Assembly (NCBI RefSeq): GCF_001540865.1
Contig: NC_033633.1
Span: 8,215,691 to 8,279,690, forward strand
Length of the DNA: 64,000 nt
Source: Ananas comosus
Taxonomy: Eukaryota; Streptophyta; Magnoliopsida; Poales; Bromeliaceae
Direction of reading: 5' to 3'
Shown piece after piece: positions 41,301-53,300 of this stretch (its first letter is position 1; the number at the start of each line of letters is the position of its first letter). A model generated the notes under the pieces. It ran no database searches, was not told where the DNA came from, and saw only the letters and a list, made by a program, of their open reading frames with translations. The translations under genes and the position numbers were made by a program.

Positions 41301-44300
41301 TTTCCATAACGTGTTTCTCAACGTTCTTATTATTTGATATGTATAGTGCCCTGTTCTGTATGTCCGCCTTTCCAGAGTTCATGGACTTTTCTTCTATACT
41401 TTCATCTACTCGAGAACAATTTTAGATCTTAACTACGAGAACTAGGACGTTTTGTAAATGAGTTTTGGCTCTGGTTATTATGCATTGTCAAAGTGTCGTT
41501 TTTTGTGATCAGCTTTACTCAACGTTACCATACTTTGGACCAAAGTCTTGGGATTTATAAAGGACGTAACGAAATCCAAACAGTTGGTTCAATGCATTGG
41601 GTATTGGTTGTCATTACCGTAGTTTTATCGTCAGGTACTTACCATTTAGATCCCGTAGTGGAAGTTGGGTGGACGTATTTTCAAAGAAAAAATTTTTTTT
41701 TTTAAGGGTCACATTCCAGATATGCCCCCTCGTATTTAAGGGAAGTCTTTCTTATTCGTGTCTTTTTTACGGTACATGAACTTTTATAGAGTAATTATAT
41801 GCGTTACATTTGTCGTACGTTAACATCCCTTGTCGTCGTCTTCCTAATATCTCAAGGTCATACTATATCTAGAGGATTTACCCAGTGTACGTGATTCTTA
41901 GATAATATTGACTTTGTTTTTTCTATTGGGAAGTATAATGTTCCTGAGAAATACGATAATATGAAAAGCACGGCTTCCAAGAGTGAATTACAAGAACATC
42001 GTTCGGAAGGTTATAACGAGAACCGCTCATCTTCGTTAACTATTACCGTGAGAACTCTTCAGTTCTCGATAGTGGACACTTCACACTGTTTTATCGTAAT
42101 CTGAGAGAGTAACAGACTATAGGGTCCAGTTAGTAAGAGGTAAAAGCAGTTTTACTTGTTTTCTATTTTCCCATTTTATATAGATATCATTGGGGTATAA
42201 CGTCGAGTCACGAATTTGTAAAGTGAAGTTTCGATCAGGAATTGAAAGAGTACTTAACATGATGGGGCTATAATACTGATTTAGGGATTTGAAGAGTCTA
42301 TTTGTGAAATGATGGACTTGAAAGAGTATATGACGTAAGGTAGGAATTGGCGAGGACTTAGAACATTCACTGGTAAATATAGCATAGGTTATTTTACTGA
42401 AGGATTGATTAAAGGACTTTGTCGTAACTTTTCCAGTGAAATGTCATTTTTACAGTACAAAAATCAAAGAAAAGAAAAAAAAAAAAATTCGTGGTTCCTA
42501 CTTTTACGTCATTATAGTCTTTAAAACTCCCGATTTCTAAAGTTGACTTTACGATTCCCTGATTGACTTTGTAGTTCTAACATGTTTCTGTTAGGAATGC
42601 ATAATTAGCTTTTATTTTTTACGTATCACCTACTTTTGTAAACGATTGGGACTGGACATTCTGGTAAATTTGAACAAAGTGTCTGTTGTAAAGTGAACGT
42701 ATTACCAAATCTTTTATTTCTATGTTTTTTCTTCCACTGGAGGAAGATGTCATAGTTTTTCATAGATTCTACGAACGTCGTTTTCATTGTACGAAATGGA
42801 GATCCAGTACGAATAGAAAGTTCCTACCTTTCATTTTCTTATGAGTTCTTTATCGTCTGGGGTTGGGGTTGTGGGAGGGGGGGGAGGTTTGGTTTTTTTT
42901 GTTGCTTTCTCTTTTCTTCTTTACAACTTTGGAATTTCAAATAGTGACTACCTCTCTTTATTTTCCGAACGATATAATATAAGGCATTCATTACGTTCGG
43001 AATGATGTTTAAGCTTTCGTCTCCTTTCTATATACCGGGAATTTAAATTACTCTTATTGATTGACATATATCATCGTGGTAAACTACATTTTACTAACAG
43101 GGCTACTAAAGTACTACCGACACATTCCAGTATAACAATGTATGAATGTAGAGTATCGCCCGTATCGTCAAAGTGTCCATAAAACTTATACACAATTTCA
43201 ATTATCTGTTGTCGGTGTGGAGAGGCAGTCAAGGTTGGAAGACCCTATCTTCTTTACAGTTTAGCGGCGAGGGCGTCGTGTTTAGCTCTTGGGCTAGGGG
43301 GTAAAAGCGTGACGTTTTTCTCTTTTACCCATAGTTTTAATTCTACTTTATGGACCTGATGTTCCGTAAACCTTTGTTGTCAATAACCTTGTAATTTTTG
43401 ATTGATTGGAAAGGCAATTAAACCTCTTACAAAAATTAGATTTCCTTTTAAAACAATTAACCGTCTTACTATATAATGACAAAACTGTTTTTATCTATTA
43501 AAAGTTTGTTATAATTACTTTATTTTTTGTTTCTTTCTATTTCATCGATTTAGTATTATAAAGGACAACTAAATGCGTAAAGATATCAGACCATTCCGAA
43601 CATACGAAAATGGGTTTTAATTTGGATGATTTCATTTCGAGTTCACGACAAACCCTAGTAATAGTAAAAACAAATTGAAAAAATTGTAAATAAGATATAT
43701 TAACTATATAGCTGTATTCTGAAAAGAAAACAATAGTAACAACTAATCGAACGTTACGTGATACCGGTTCATTGCCTGCTATTGAACAAATTTTTTTAAA
43801 ATTTTCGTTTGTTTTTTCATCGAGAAAAAAAACGACAATTTATTTTAGGTTCCTAAACATTCGTTAGGTGGTAGAGAAAATATGATAAAATATATCTTTA
43901 AAATACATTTTTTTACTTTTTTTTTTTTACCGTTTCCGCGTTTTGCTCCGGTTTTTTATCGTAAAAAAAATTAAAATGGAATTAGAAGATCTCACTTTGG
44001 TGTTTAAGTTAAAGCCTTGGGGTCACTATCATTGTTATTCCATTTTTATATGTTTTGGACTTGATACATAGTAAAACTAAACCGACGGGTTGGAAAGTTA
44101 AAAGTATAATGATAGGTTGGAAAGTTTGTCAGTCTAAACACAGCCACTTGCTATGAAACTGAAGTTTTAATTTCAATTAATGAGTGAAATTCATCAAATA
44201 TTAACGTTTTTAATGTACTTTATATGGTTAGTTTTGCGTAAGTTTAAAATTTTAATTTCATGGGGCAACTGACTTAGTTTAGTTTATTTGACTTTGTCAT

Positions 44301-47300
44301 CTATCATTTTAGTTTTAAAATTTTCAAACCCATCAGTTTAGTTTTACCAGTAGTCAAGCTAAATCAAGTTCCGAAGTTCGTTAAAGACATGCAAAAATGC
44401 CTTTTTTATTTCTTTTTCTCTCGTAACGTATATGGGCGAGGTCCTCTGCCGGTAGGAGAAGGTTTAGGATACAACGGGGTTCCACTCGTGTAGCAACTCG
44501 ATGGTAAAGTCGTAGTTTTCGTTGTTGTATGTATTCATTATCTTGCTTCGTTTTCTTAGTTTGCCCGCCTTCTCTTCCTCCTCCTCCGCCTTAACCCTCC
44601 ACTCGATTGTGTGCAACAGCATCTACCCCCGCTACGCCCTCTTATCCCAGACCGCTAGCTCCCTCGTGGACTAAGCTGCTCTGCTTCGGCTGCTGCTGCT
44701 GCTGCTGCTGCCGCTGCTGCTGCCTCTTCCTCTCCTCGCTTCCGCTGCTGCTGCTCGAGGGCTCCTCCTCCTCCTCCTCTCCCTCTCCTCTTCTCCTTTA
44801 CCTCCTCCGCCTCCTCTCCACCAAGCCCTCTCTCACCTTCTCCCGCGACGTTGCCGGTACCCGCTACCTACGAAGAAGGGAGAAGGAAAAGCGTGGTTTT
44901 CCCACTCCTAATATTATTACTACTAAAAGAAAAAAGAAAAAAGAAAAAAAGAAAGAAAAAAAAAAAAAAAAACAAGTGAAATAGAAATGAAAAAGTATTT
45001 TTCATTTTTTTTCTTAACATCCAAACATGTATATATGAAAAACTATATATATATATATATATATTTTTCCTAATGAACCAAACAATAGAAACTAGAAAAT
45101 ATCTTTTCCACAGAAAAATTTTTCTGCGAAAATAGTTTTCTACTATTTTCCAAGGAACCAATCAAGCCCTTAGGAGTGAAATTATATGGAACATGAAACG
45201 GCAAGTAGTTTATTGTAGTTTTATCTCATTCCTAGCTGTAGCAGGGTCTAATATTTATATAGTACAAGTTTTATACTTGCAGAATGCATGGGCTAGTATT
45301 TATCACATTAGGGTAGTGGTGATATATATTAAAAATGATGGAAGGTAAACCTAAATCTTAGGATTTGATTTACACTAGGGTAATGTTTGGGCGGCTATCA
45401 ATATAGCTTACGACTTGCAACTTATGGAGAGATGAGTTATGATGAAATAAAATTTGGTGTTTCGTAATTTGACTATGGTTATGTTATCTTCTTTTTCTTC
45501 CTCTTGTTGTGTGCGCCAACGAAATTCTTCTTCCTAAATGGTTCTATCTTTTCTTTTCTTTCTCACCTTTCATTCTTATCTTTTTTTCTGTCTTATCATT
45601 CTTCTAAATTTTCTTCTCTAATTTTTTTGAAAATTTTTGCAAATTTTCTGAAATTTTGCCCATTTATTGGTTATTTTCTAATATTTCTTCTTAATTTCTG
45701 AAAAAAAGATAATTTTGAAAAATATGAAAATCATTCAAAACATTTAAAATTTAGTTTTCTTTAAAGTTTGGGTTCATCGCTTGCAAAATAGATTAGGGCT
45801 TTTCTAATTTGTCCTGCATCAATGCTACTTCAGAAGTTGACATTTTGAGTGAGCAAAGAAAACTGCTGACCGATTGGATTTTGTTACAACAAATTTCAAT
45901 AATAATTACTGCTATTATGCCCTGTCAGAGTTAACAAGGGTTTAACCATTTGTATCATCTCTTTCTTTATGCTAATTATGTTCATTTCATGGTTCTTTTC
46001 ACAAATGTGTTCTACATTTGTACGAAATCCTCCATAGGAGTTTTGAACTAGCTGTTTCAACTACATTTCTTTAAACAAAGTAAGACGGAGCTATGTACCA
46101 ACATATATGAGAAAGCTTATTTACAATTCTTAAGGGCCTCAAATCCTCTTGCTGCTTTTATTTGGGTTAGCAGGATGGAAAAAAAAAAAATCACTAGCAA
46201 TATCACAAGCAAAGTTTAACTGCAAAGGCACGGGGTTATGTTGAGTACTTGCTAGCACAGTACATCAGTGCTGTGCTGTGCCGGTTTGTGTAGCTGACAC
46301 AGTATCTATTTGCGGACACACTTGGCATAAAAAAATTATATCTTTGACTCTATTGTATTCCAATTGCTCTCAATATATTGTTAGTCAAATGTTTTGTACT
46401 CCATTAATGCAATTACTTGCTACTGTCCAAAGAAAAAAAAGAGCCCGTTTTGAGTTGTGCCATCGGCATGAAGGACATTTTCATTCCGATACCTAGTCGG
46501 CACAATGCAGCATGGTAGGCAGGGCTCGTGCCAATGAGCACTTAAATCCTCGATCACAAAGATATTCACAAATTTCTGTATTGTACTTTTGTTCCAATAG
46601 TTAATGTATTATCATGATTTTGTTGATTGACAGGATTCTATTCTTGGAGGCTATTCATAATATCATGGTGTACAATCATCTATTCTATTCTTGCCATATT
46701 AGCTCAAATCTTATTTAATATCTTTTGGTGTATTGAGGGAAAGGACTGGAGTGTGGCTCATGCCTGGTGGGCAAACCTCGTTGGTTTCATCAGGTACAAT
46801 AGATAATGTGATTTACTGGTTTTTCTTTTTTGGCCTCCAAACTTTACCCTTTCTTGGTCCTATAATGCTATAGGCTACTTCAATGTGTTACAATAGACCA
46901 TTTATATTGACTGCCTCGTCGCAGAACTTACTCATGCAGGAGTGTATATCTGTCAAGAAAATCTACTTAGGTCAAAAGTTCATTGGTTTTGCTCGTCTTT
47001 GTGGATTCGAGAATCTAGAGCATATTAACATGATGAAAATTTCATGGCACATTATGGAAGTTTTGAACTGGTGAAGGATAATTGAAGCTACTTTTAACAT
47101 ACTAGGAAGGATTATCTAATATGAGTGTTCTAAGGGGGACTAAATGCACATTTGTAACATATGAAACGAGGCTTTTTTTCAAAAATGTTGGTCCAAGTAC
47201 CGAAACTTTGCCATCTTTGATCATCACCTTTACTGTGCTAGAATTGACGAGGTCAGACTAATTTGCAATTTTTTAATTGAAACTTCCAGGTCAATAAGAG

Positions 47301-50300
47301 TATTAGTACATATGAAAGTAGATTTAAACTCGACAATTGGTAAATCGAAGCTGCTTAAGTGCCTGCATCTGAAGAAGCAAATGCTCCTGCCTTAGGAATA
47401 TACTTTATAAATTGCCTTATTACATCAAAACAATCTCATGATAGAAGATGGAACAATAAAAGGGAGGCTAAGCCAATGATAAATGCATGAATGAATTGGT
47501 AAGCCATCCAATAAATCCTGGGCGGAAGTTGAGTGAGAGCGAGGAAGGAAGAAGGTGATTGATGACAATCTAATAGTAATGATAAATTTTGTTATATTAA
47601 TATGTGATGATATTTTATGCTGCTTTTCGTTAATGCTCCGACCTAACTAGTTGGCATTGATAAACAATGCCACTCTTGTCTTGCTAATCTCGATCGATTG
47701 TTGATACTATAACCTTTTTTGAGATTTAGCTGAAGGAAATATCTTTGTCACCCGATACCTTGCTATTTTGTTGTTTGAGATATCAGGGCTCTTGTATGGC
47801 ATTTCTAATGTTGTTTATTGATTGACCTACAATGTAGAAGCCTTCTTCAATCCTATTAATATCCATTGTGCAAAGTGATTGCTTCTTGCACAATGCCGTC
47901 ACTAGTTGATGGTGTTGCCAAACGTCCAACATTGCTGTTGTTCTGGTGTGGGTGAATATTTGTTCTTCTTAGCAAGGCACCTTAATGCAATGTATCTATT
48001 CTGTAGTTATTTAAGCTCGTGTTTCAAGTGACCATCAGAAATTTCTAAGTGTTTAGGGATGGACATATCTATACTCCCGTTGTTGGTTTTTATTGTTCCC
48101 ATTAACAATAGAGAAGCAGTCTTTTTCTTGACAATTGATTAATGTAGAAATCAGAAAACATACCAAATGAAATATAAAATATCATAAAGAGTGATCCTAA
48201 ATGTGAGCAAGGATGGGCGCAATTCACATTGAGTAGAATTGCTATTCTATAGATATATTGGAAAGTTTGATTATTTAGTGGTGAGTCATATGTAGGTGGT
48301 TATGTTGTCACTACATGTCATATTACTAATTCAACACATGACTGGCAAGATGAACTTCGTGTTGCTTGCTAAGATCCTATCTGTATCTTGCCATTGATTT
48401 ACATGTTGATAACCTCGCCCTAAAAGATTATGTTACATATAGTTAGCTACGATGAATGTTCACCTCATTAGAAATGCCATATTGATTCATTATTTTTAGA
48501 ATTTACCGGACTCACTCTGTTCTAGTTTTATATTTTATGGGAAGAGAATCATTCACTTATAGTTGTATTTAAAGTCACAAGCCCTAGACAACTTTATTTT
48601 ATCTGTACTACTATAAGAAAGGAGTTTCAAATATTAGGTTCTTCCTATTTTACTCCTAGTGTTTGAAAAAGCGTGAGGTGCAAAAAGGTTCAAAGGCCTT
48701 CTGGAGTCTAGGTGCGAGGTGCATCGCGAGGTGTGTGCCTCAAAAAGGTGATGTGCACATCTAATAAAAATTAAACACTCTTAATAAGCCTAGTTTAAAT
48801 GAATATTTTACATTAAAAAATTTCAAAATAGCCATACAAAAATAAAATAACTATAAAAAAGCAAAGAAATCACATGTATAAGTATTCTCAAACTAAAAAG
48901 AACGAAACTATTTTCAACTTTCAACTTAAAAGCAAGGTTTTAAGTGCCCGTCGGCAAGAGCCGTATATACCGTGCTGTACCGTGCCAACAAAATATCGGC
49001 ACGATACAGACCCCGTGTCGATGGCACAGCTCAAAACCCTATATTCTTTAAATACTAAGTAATTTCCTCAATAAAGTTCAAAAGATGTGATAAAAAGACA
49101 TAATAAGTAGTTAGAATATTTTGTTGCTAAAGAAAATAAATATTTCATGCTATTATGTGTCGACACACAAGAATTTTTTTGACCGGCACGCATCGGCGCG
49201 GCTTGGCACACACCGTGCCGTACCGTGCCGGCAAGTTTCCGGCACGCCCCCGTGCCACAGCACTTCAAACCCTTATTTAAAAGCAAGGGTTTAAAGTGCC
49301 GTGGCACGGGGGCGTGCCGCTCTTTTCTTGGCACAGTACGGCACAGGCACTCTTGCGTGTCAACACGTGGTACGATTGCGTGCTGATGGATACGTATGAC
49401 CTCCTACTGGCACGCTTTGGTATGGACTTATTTTAGTTTTTTGGTTCCAATAAGCTCTTAGAATGTAATTTTGAAAGATTTAGACAAATAATTATGAATA
49501 TTTGCTATGTATAGCTTTCTATACTCGTAAATTAACATGCATGTAAGTTTTTTGTATATAAAGTATAACTATACTTAATATGGAATAGAAATTAAAATAC
49601 AATAATAAAATTTACAAGTACAATAATTATTTAAATTTACATATTTACATAGAGATGACTACTTAATTCCACATAGATCATCGCAGTAGATCATATGACA
49701 TAGTGTCATCTGCATATACAGGATTTATTTGACAATGTTGATATAAATATTGCTGGTATTGTAAGAAATTCATATATTCCCGATATAGCTCATTGTATTG
49801 TCGGAGATAATCTACATACAACTAGATCGTGGTGTAATGGACAACAATCATCTGTGGCATATAGATTGAAACATCATAAGGATAAGGATTGTACGGAATA
49901 GAAGAATCATAATATGGATATGCATGCGTATTAGTGGACGTAGATTTGCCATATGAGCTTTCACTATGTGAAAGTATAGATGGATAATAACCAGCAAGGT
50001 TCTAAGTGCCCGTCGGCACGGGGCGTATCCACCGTGCCGTGCTGTGCCAACAAGATAACGACACGATACAGACCCCGTACCGGTGGCATAGCTCAAAACC
50101 CTCTATTCTTTAAATTAGTAAGTAATTTTCTCAATAAAGTTCAAAAGATGTGATAAAAAGACATAATAAATAGTTAGAATATTTTGTTGCTAAAGAAAAT
50201 AAATATTTCATGCTATTATGTGTGGGCACACAAGAATTTTTTTGACCGACACGTATCGGCACGACTCAGCATGTACCGTGCCGGCAAGTTTCCGGCACGA

Positions 50301-53300
50301 TCCCGTGCCACGGCACTTAAATCCTTGGTAACTAGATTGTTGTTGCTCCAGTTGATGCAGGATGGATTGGGATTCACTCTGAGTGCCATGAATTGATGCG
50401 TCATAATCAAATATCCCTCCATAAAGGCCATGTTGATATGAGGGATATTATGACACCGAAGTACTATCAAACTGTGTGTGTAAAGTATCATCCCTTCGTG
50501 GATGTCTAAGTTGATACTGCCTCCAAACCTTCTCTCATCTCCCCATAATCTTGTTGTGAGGATCTTATCTTTTCTACGGTCATATACCACTCCAAATGTT
50601 TGACATGGTCGAGACCCATGATCAGCATCTTGAGTGGCATGCGTGAAATTTTGCTCTTTAGTAAATATAAGACCACCTCCACTTTCCTGTTGTGTTGGTG
50701 GAATGAAATCGCCACCATCCTTACCGCTATTAGTGGTATCATTATCATCACTACATTCATCTTTAGACCGTGGTAATCCAGAATCTGCTCGTGTTGATGT
50801 ATCACTATCATCATCTTGTGGGATCATCTATTGGATCTGTCGAGGTCATACTTTTTTTACTCTTACCACTTCGAACTGTCGTTGAAGGCCTCTTTGCATT
50901 ATAAGACGTTTTCTTCTTTCCAGATTGACTCTGAGTATGATGTGGGTGACCATGTCCAGGTCTTTGCATTAGACGTTCAAATTCTGCATCAGAGTCATGT
51001 GTAGGATTTTGAGATTCTTCGTCCAAAGCTGTTTGTTTTTGCACATTACCTTGAGACTTTCTTATATTCTCGTCAGCCCATCTTTCAACATCACTAATTC
51101 CTACTCCCTCAATGATTATTCTGAATGGTCGTGGTGGATCTCCAGGCTCATCGAGTTATGGGTCCTTTTGATTGACTCTATCTTGTAGTCAATCAAGTAC
51201 GGGGTCTGATTCATCATTGATAAATCTTACATTCAATGGATCATAGACGTTGTTTGGGATAAGACACGCACAACAGTCTTTTTTAAATGCTTTGTTGATC
51301 CACCATATTGTGGCCACCACTCATCTATACAATTAAAAGTTAAAAATATATCAAATTAGATTTATCGTCAAGTGTAAAATGTCTAAATTATGGAGTTACT
51401 CACTGGGATCGGTATAGTGTCTCTTGTTAATTGCACCCCAATTCGCCAAAAGCTCCAGAAGATTCACGAAATGTTTTTTCCTTTATTATAATAGTATAAT
51501 AATCAGCAATTAGCATATTAACATCTAGCAAATTAATAATACATTGAAAAAGCCATTATACCTCATTTATGGCAAGAGTAGTATGTGTTGGATCCCTCTC
51601 CAATCTATTGATGATGTTTCGTAATGCCTTCAACAGTTCATCATCAAATTCAAGATTATAATGATGGTTGTACGACGGATTAAGATAATAACTTATCATT
51701 AAGAAAGAAATCACTCCATTAATAATGTAAGAATACAAATGAACAATCGGTAATAAATAGTTTTGTTATAATTTATAACTTACCTGCTAGGTGTAAATCC
51801 CGACTCATTTGGACATTCCAACGTCTGGCAATAATTTTTAGATAAGATTGACGCCGCAACGGATTATTTTTTTTTATATATTATTTTTAGCCATTCTCAG
51901 TTTATAATAGACATGTCCTATTTGAGATATTTTTTCTTGATCCACTAAACGGAGGACCATGTATAACGGTTCCACAATATCAACAATCTCTTTCACGTAA
52001 TCCCAAAACTTGGCGGATAGAATTATTTGCTCCATTGATTTTTCATCAGCCGTGGAGATATAACGAGATGTTTGCCATTCGTCTGATGCAAACATGGACT
52101 TTAATCCATTTTTATTTTGACGGATACTGTTTAGAGCAATAAAATTTGTGGCAAATCGTGTGATACCAGGACATACGAGTTCTTGTCCAGTGAATTTCAC
52201 CATTAAAGCATGGACCCAAAGATGATTATACAAATATTTAGATACACATTGTGCAGTATCTACAGTTTTTTTTTTTATCTATTGGGTCACAAATTCTCAA
52301 ATTCAACACATTTTTGTAGTTTTTCTTTGTGTAATATATCCACTAAAAGAAGTGTACTTTTTTTGCAGAGACCAGCCGTGGGGATCAACATCTGTAATTT
52401 ACTTTCTAATCATACAACTATCTGCTGCTCTTGTTGCTTTAATCAACAACATGGAAGATAAACTCTATCAAGATTCTTGTTGGCTTAGCTTCTCATTAGC
52501 AGTTCATCATATAGGTTTGTAATCTTTGAACTTGAATTCCTTCTTATTCTTTTGCGATGTCTCTGCCTAATGTTTCAGTAATGCTGCATTATTTACACTA
52601 GTGTCAACAGGACCACAATTCACATATACAACTGGTGATGCTAGATTAGAATACTTGAGAAATTTAATTTATAGGTTTGTTGTAGAGTATTTGAAGAGTA
52701 TGATTAATGTGCCATGCTCCAACGCAGAAACCAATCAGACGCGCAACAGATTTGGTCCATGGACAGAGTCTTTCTTGTACGTGCAACGCGTCAAACAATA
52801 CAACCTGTTCACGATTTGCATAATTAACAACATGTTATATTTAAATAATAACAAAGTGGGCATTTAAAGCTAGACATAATTTTACACTCTTAAGTTTATG
52901 TAGTTTCACAAGTTCTATCAAACCCTTTTATTAATTACAATACATGCTTTATACATATATCACTTCCAAAAGATGACTAACCCAAAAATGTGAGCTGTTT
53001 CTATCTCATCTATAACTCTCTGAAACCTCGCCATGTGGTAGCTCACTGCCCATCTTTGGCTACGACTGGATCTGAATATATTTCAACAATATGGAGTGAG
53101 AAAGTAACAAAAGTTTTTCAGTGGGTATAGCAGGCCGAGAGAAGCGAGAAGTACCTATTAGGTCCGGTCAGAGGTACAAATAGTAAACAACTGGTAATAA
53201 ACGAAGAATGATAAGTATTGAAATAGCAACTAAAACTATCAAGCCTCTATATACAAATATCCGAATAAGGCTTCAAGAATAAAGTCATAATGAAAACTGT

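Larger units (their letters stand above)
26382..44930. other. Segment printed complemented but not reversed (mirror-orientation artefact)
   Basis: Between a (GA)n(TA)n tract and an A-rich tract, genes can be read only by complementing the letters without reversing them, or reversing without complementing. Neither is a strand of the printed molecule. Three intact genes (LRR receptor-like protein, MENG, PP2A B55) appear this way, with long open frames and GT-AG introns. The left edge lies within 26349-26381: complemented letters from 26382 read as a MITE end (AGAGCTACTATACTATCGG), like other MITE ends here that follow (CT/GA)n(TA)n tracts. The right edge lies within 44930-44975: MENG 5' sequence is mirrored up to about 44925, while normal MITE-like sequence resumes by 44972. 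The MITE-(GA)n-(TA)n-MITE order at the left edge mildly favours in-place complementation. In that case the LRR gene would be on + and the other two on -. Confidence 0.95.

Noticed and set aside
26382..44930. A natural chromosomal inversion
   Set aside because: An inversion leaves genes readable on the opposite strand. Here neither strand reads; only the non-antiparallel complement does.
44607..44984. Plus-strand 125-codon frame rich in Cys/Leu/Ser
   Set aside because: Low-complexity shadow of MENG exon 1, whose (TCG)n serine repeat reads as GCT/CTG in the wrong orientation. The mirrored frame gives a recognisable enzyme.
44859..45175. Mirrored block extending further right than the A-rich tract
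   Set aside because: From about 44972 the printed letters, reverse-complemented, read as an ordinary element (GATTGGTTCCTTGGAAAATAG) like that at 23780, so normal orientation has resumed.
50216..50827. 203-codon minus-strand frame as an independent gene
   Set aside because: It lies downstream of the hAT transposase blocks on the same strand and runs into a nested MITE at 50327. It is the tail of the decayed transposase.
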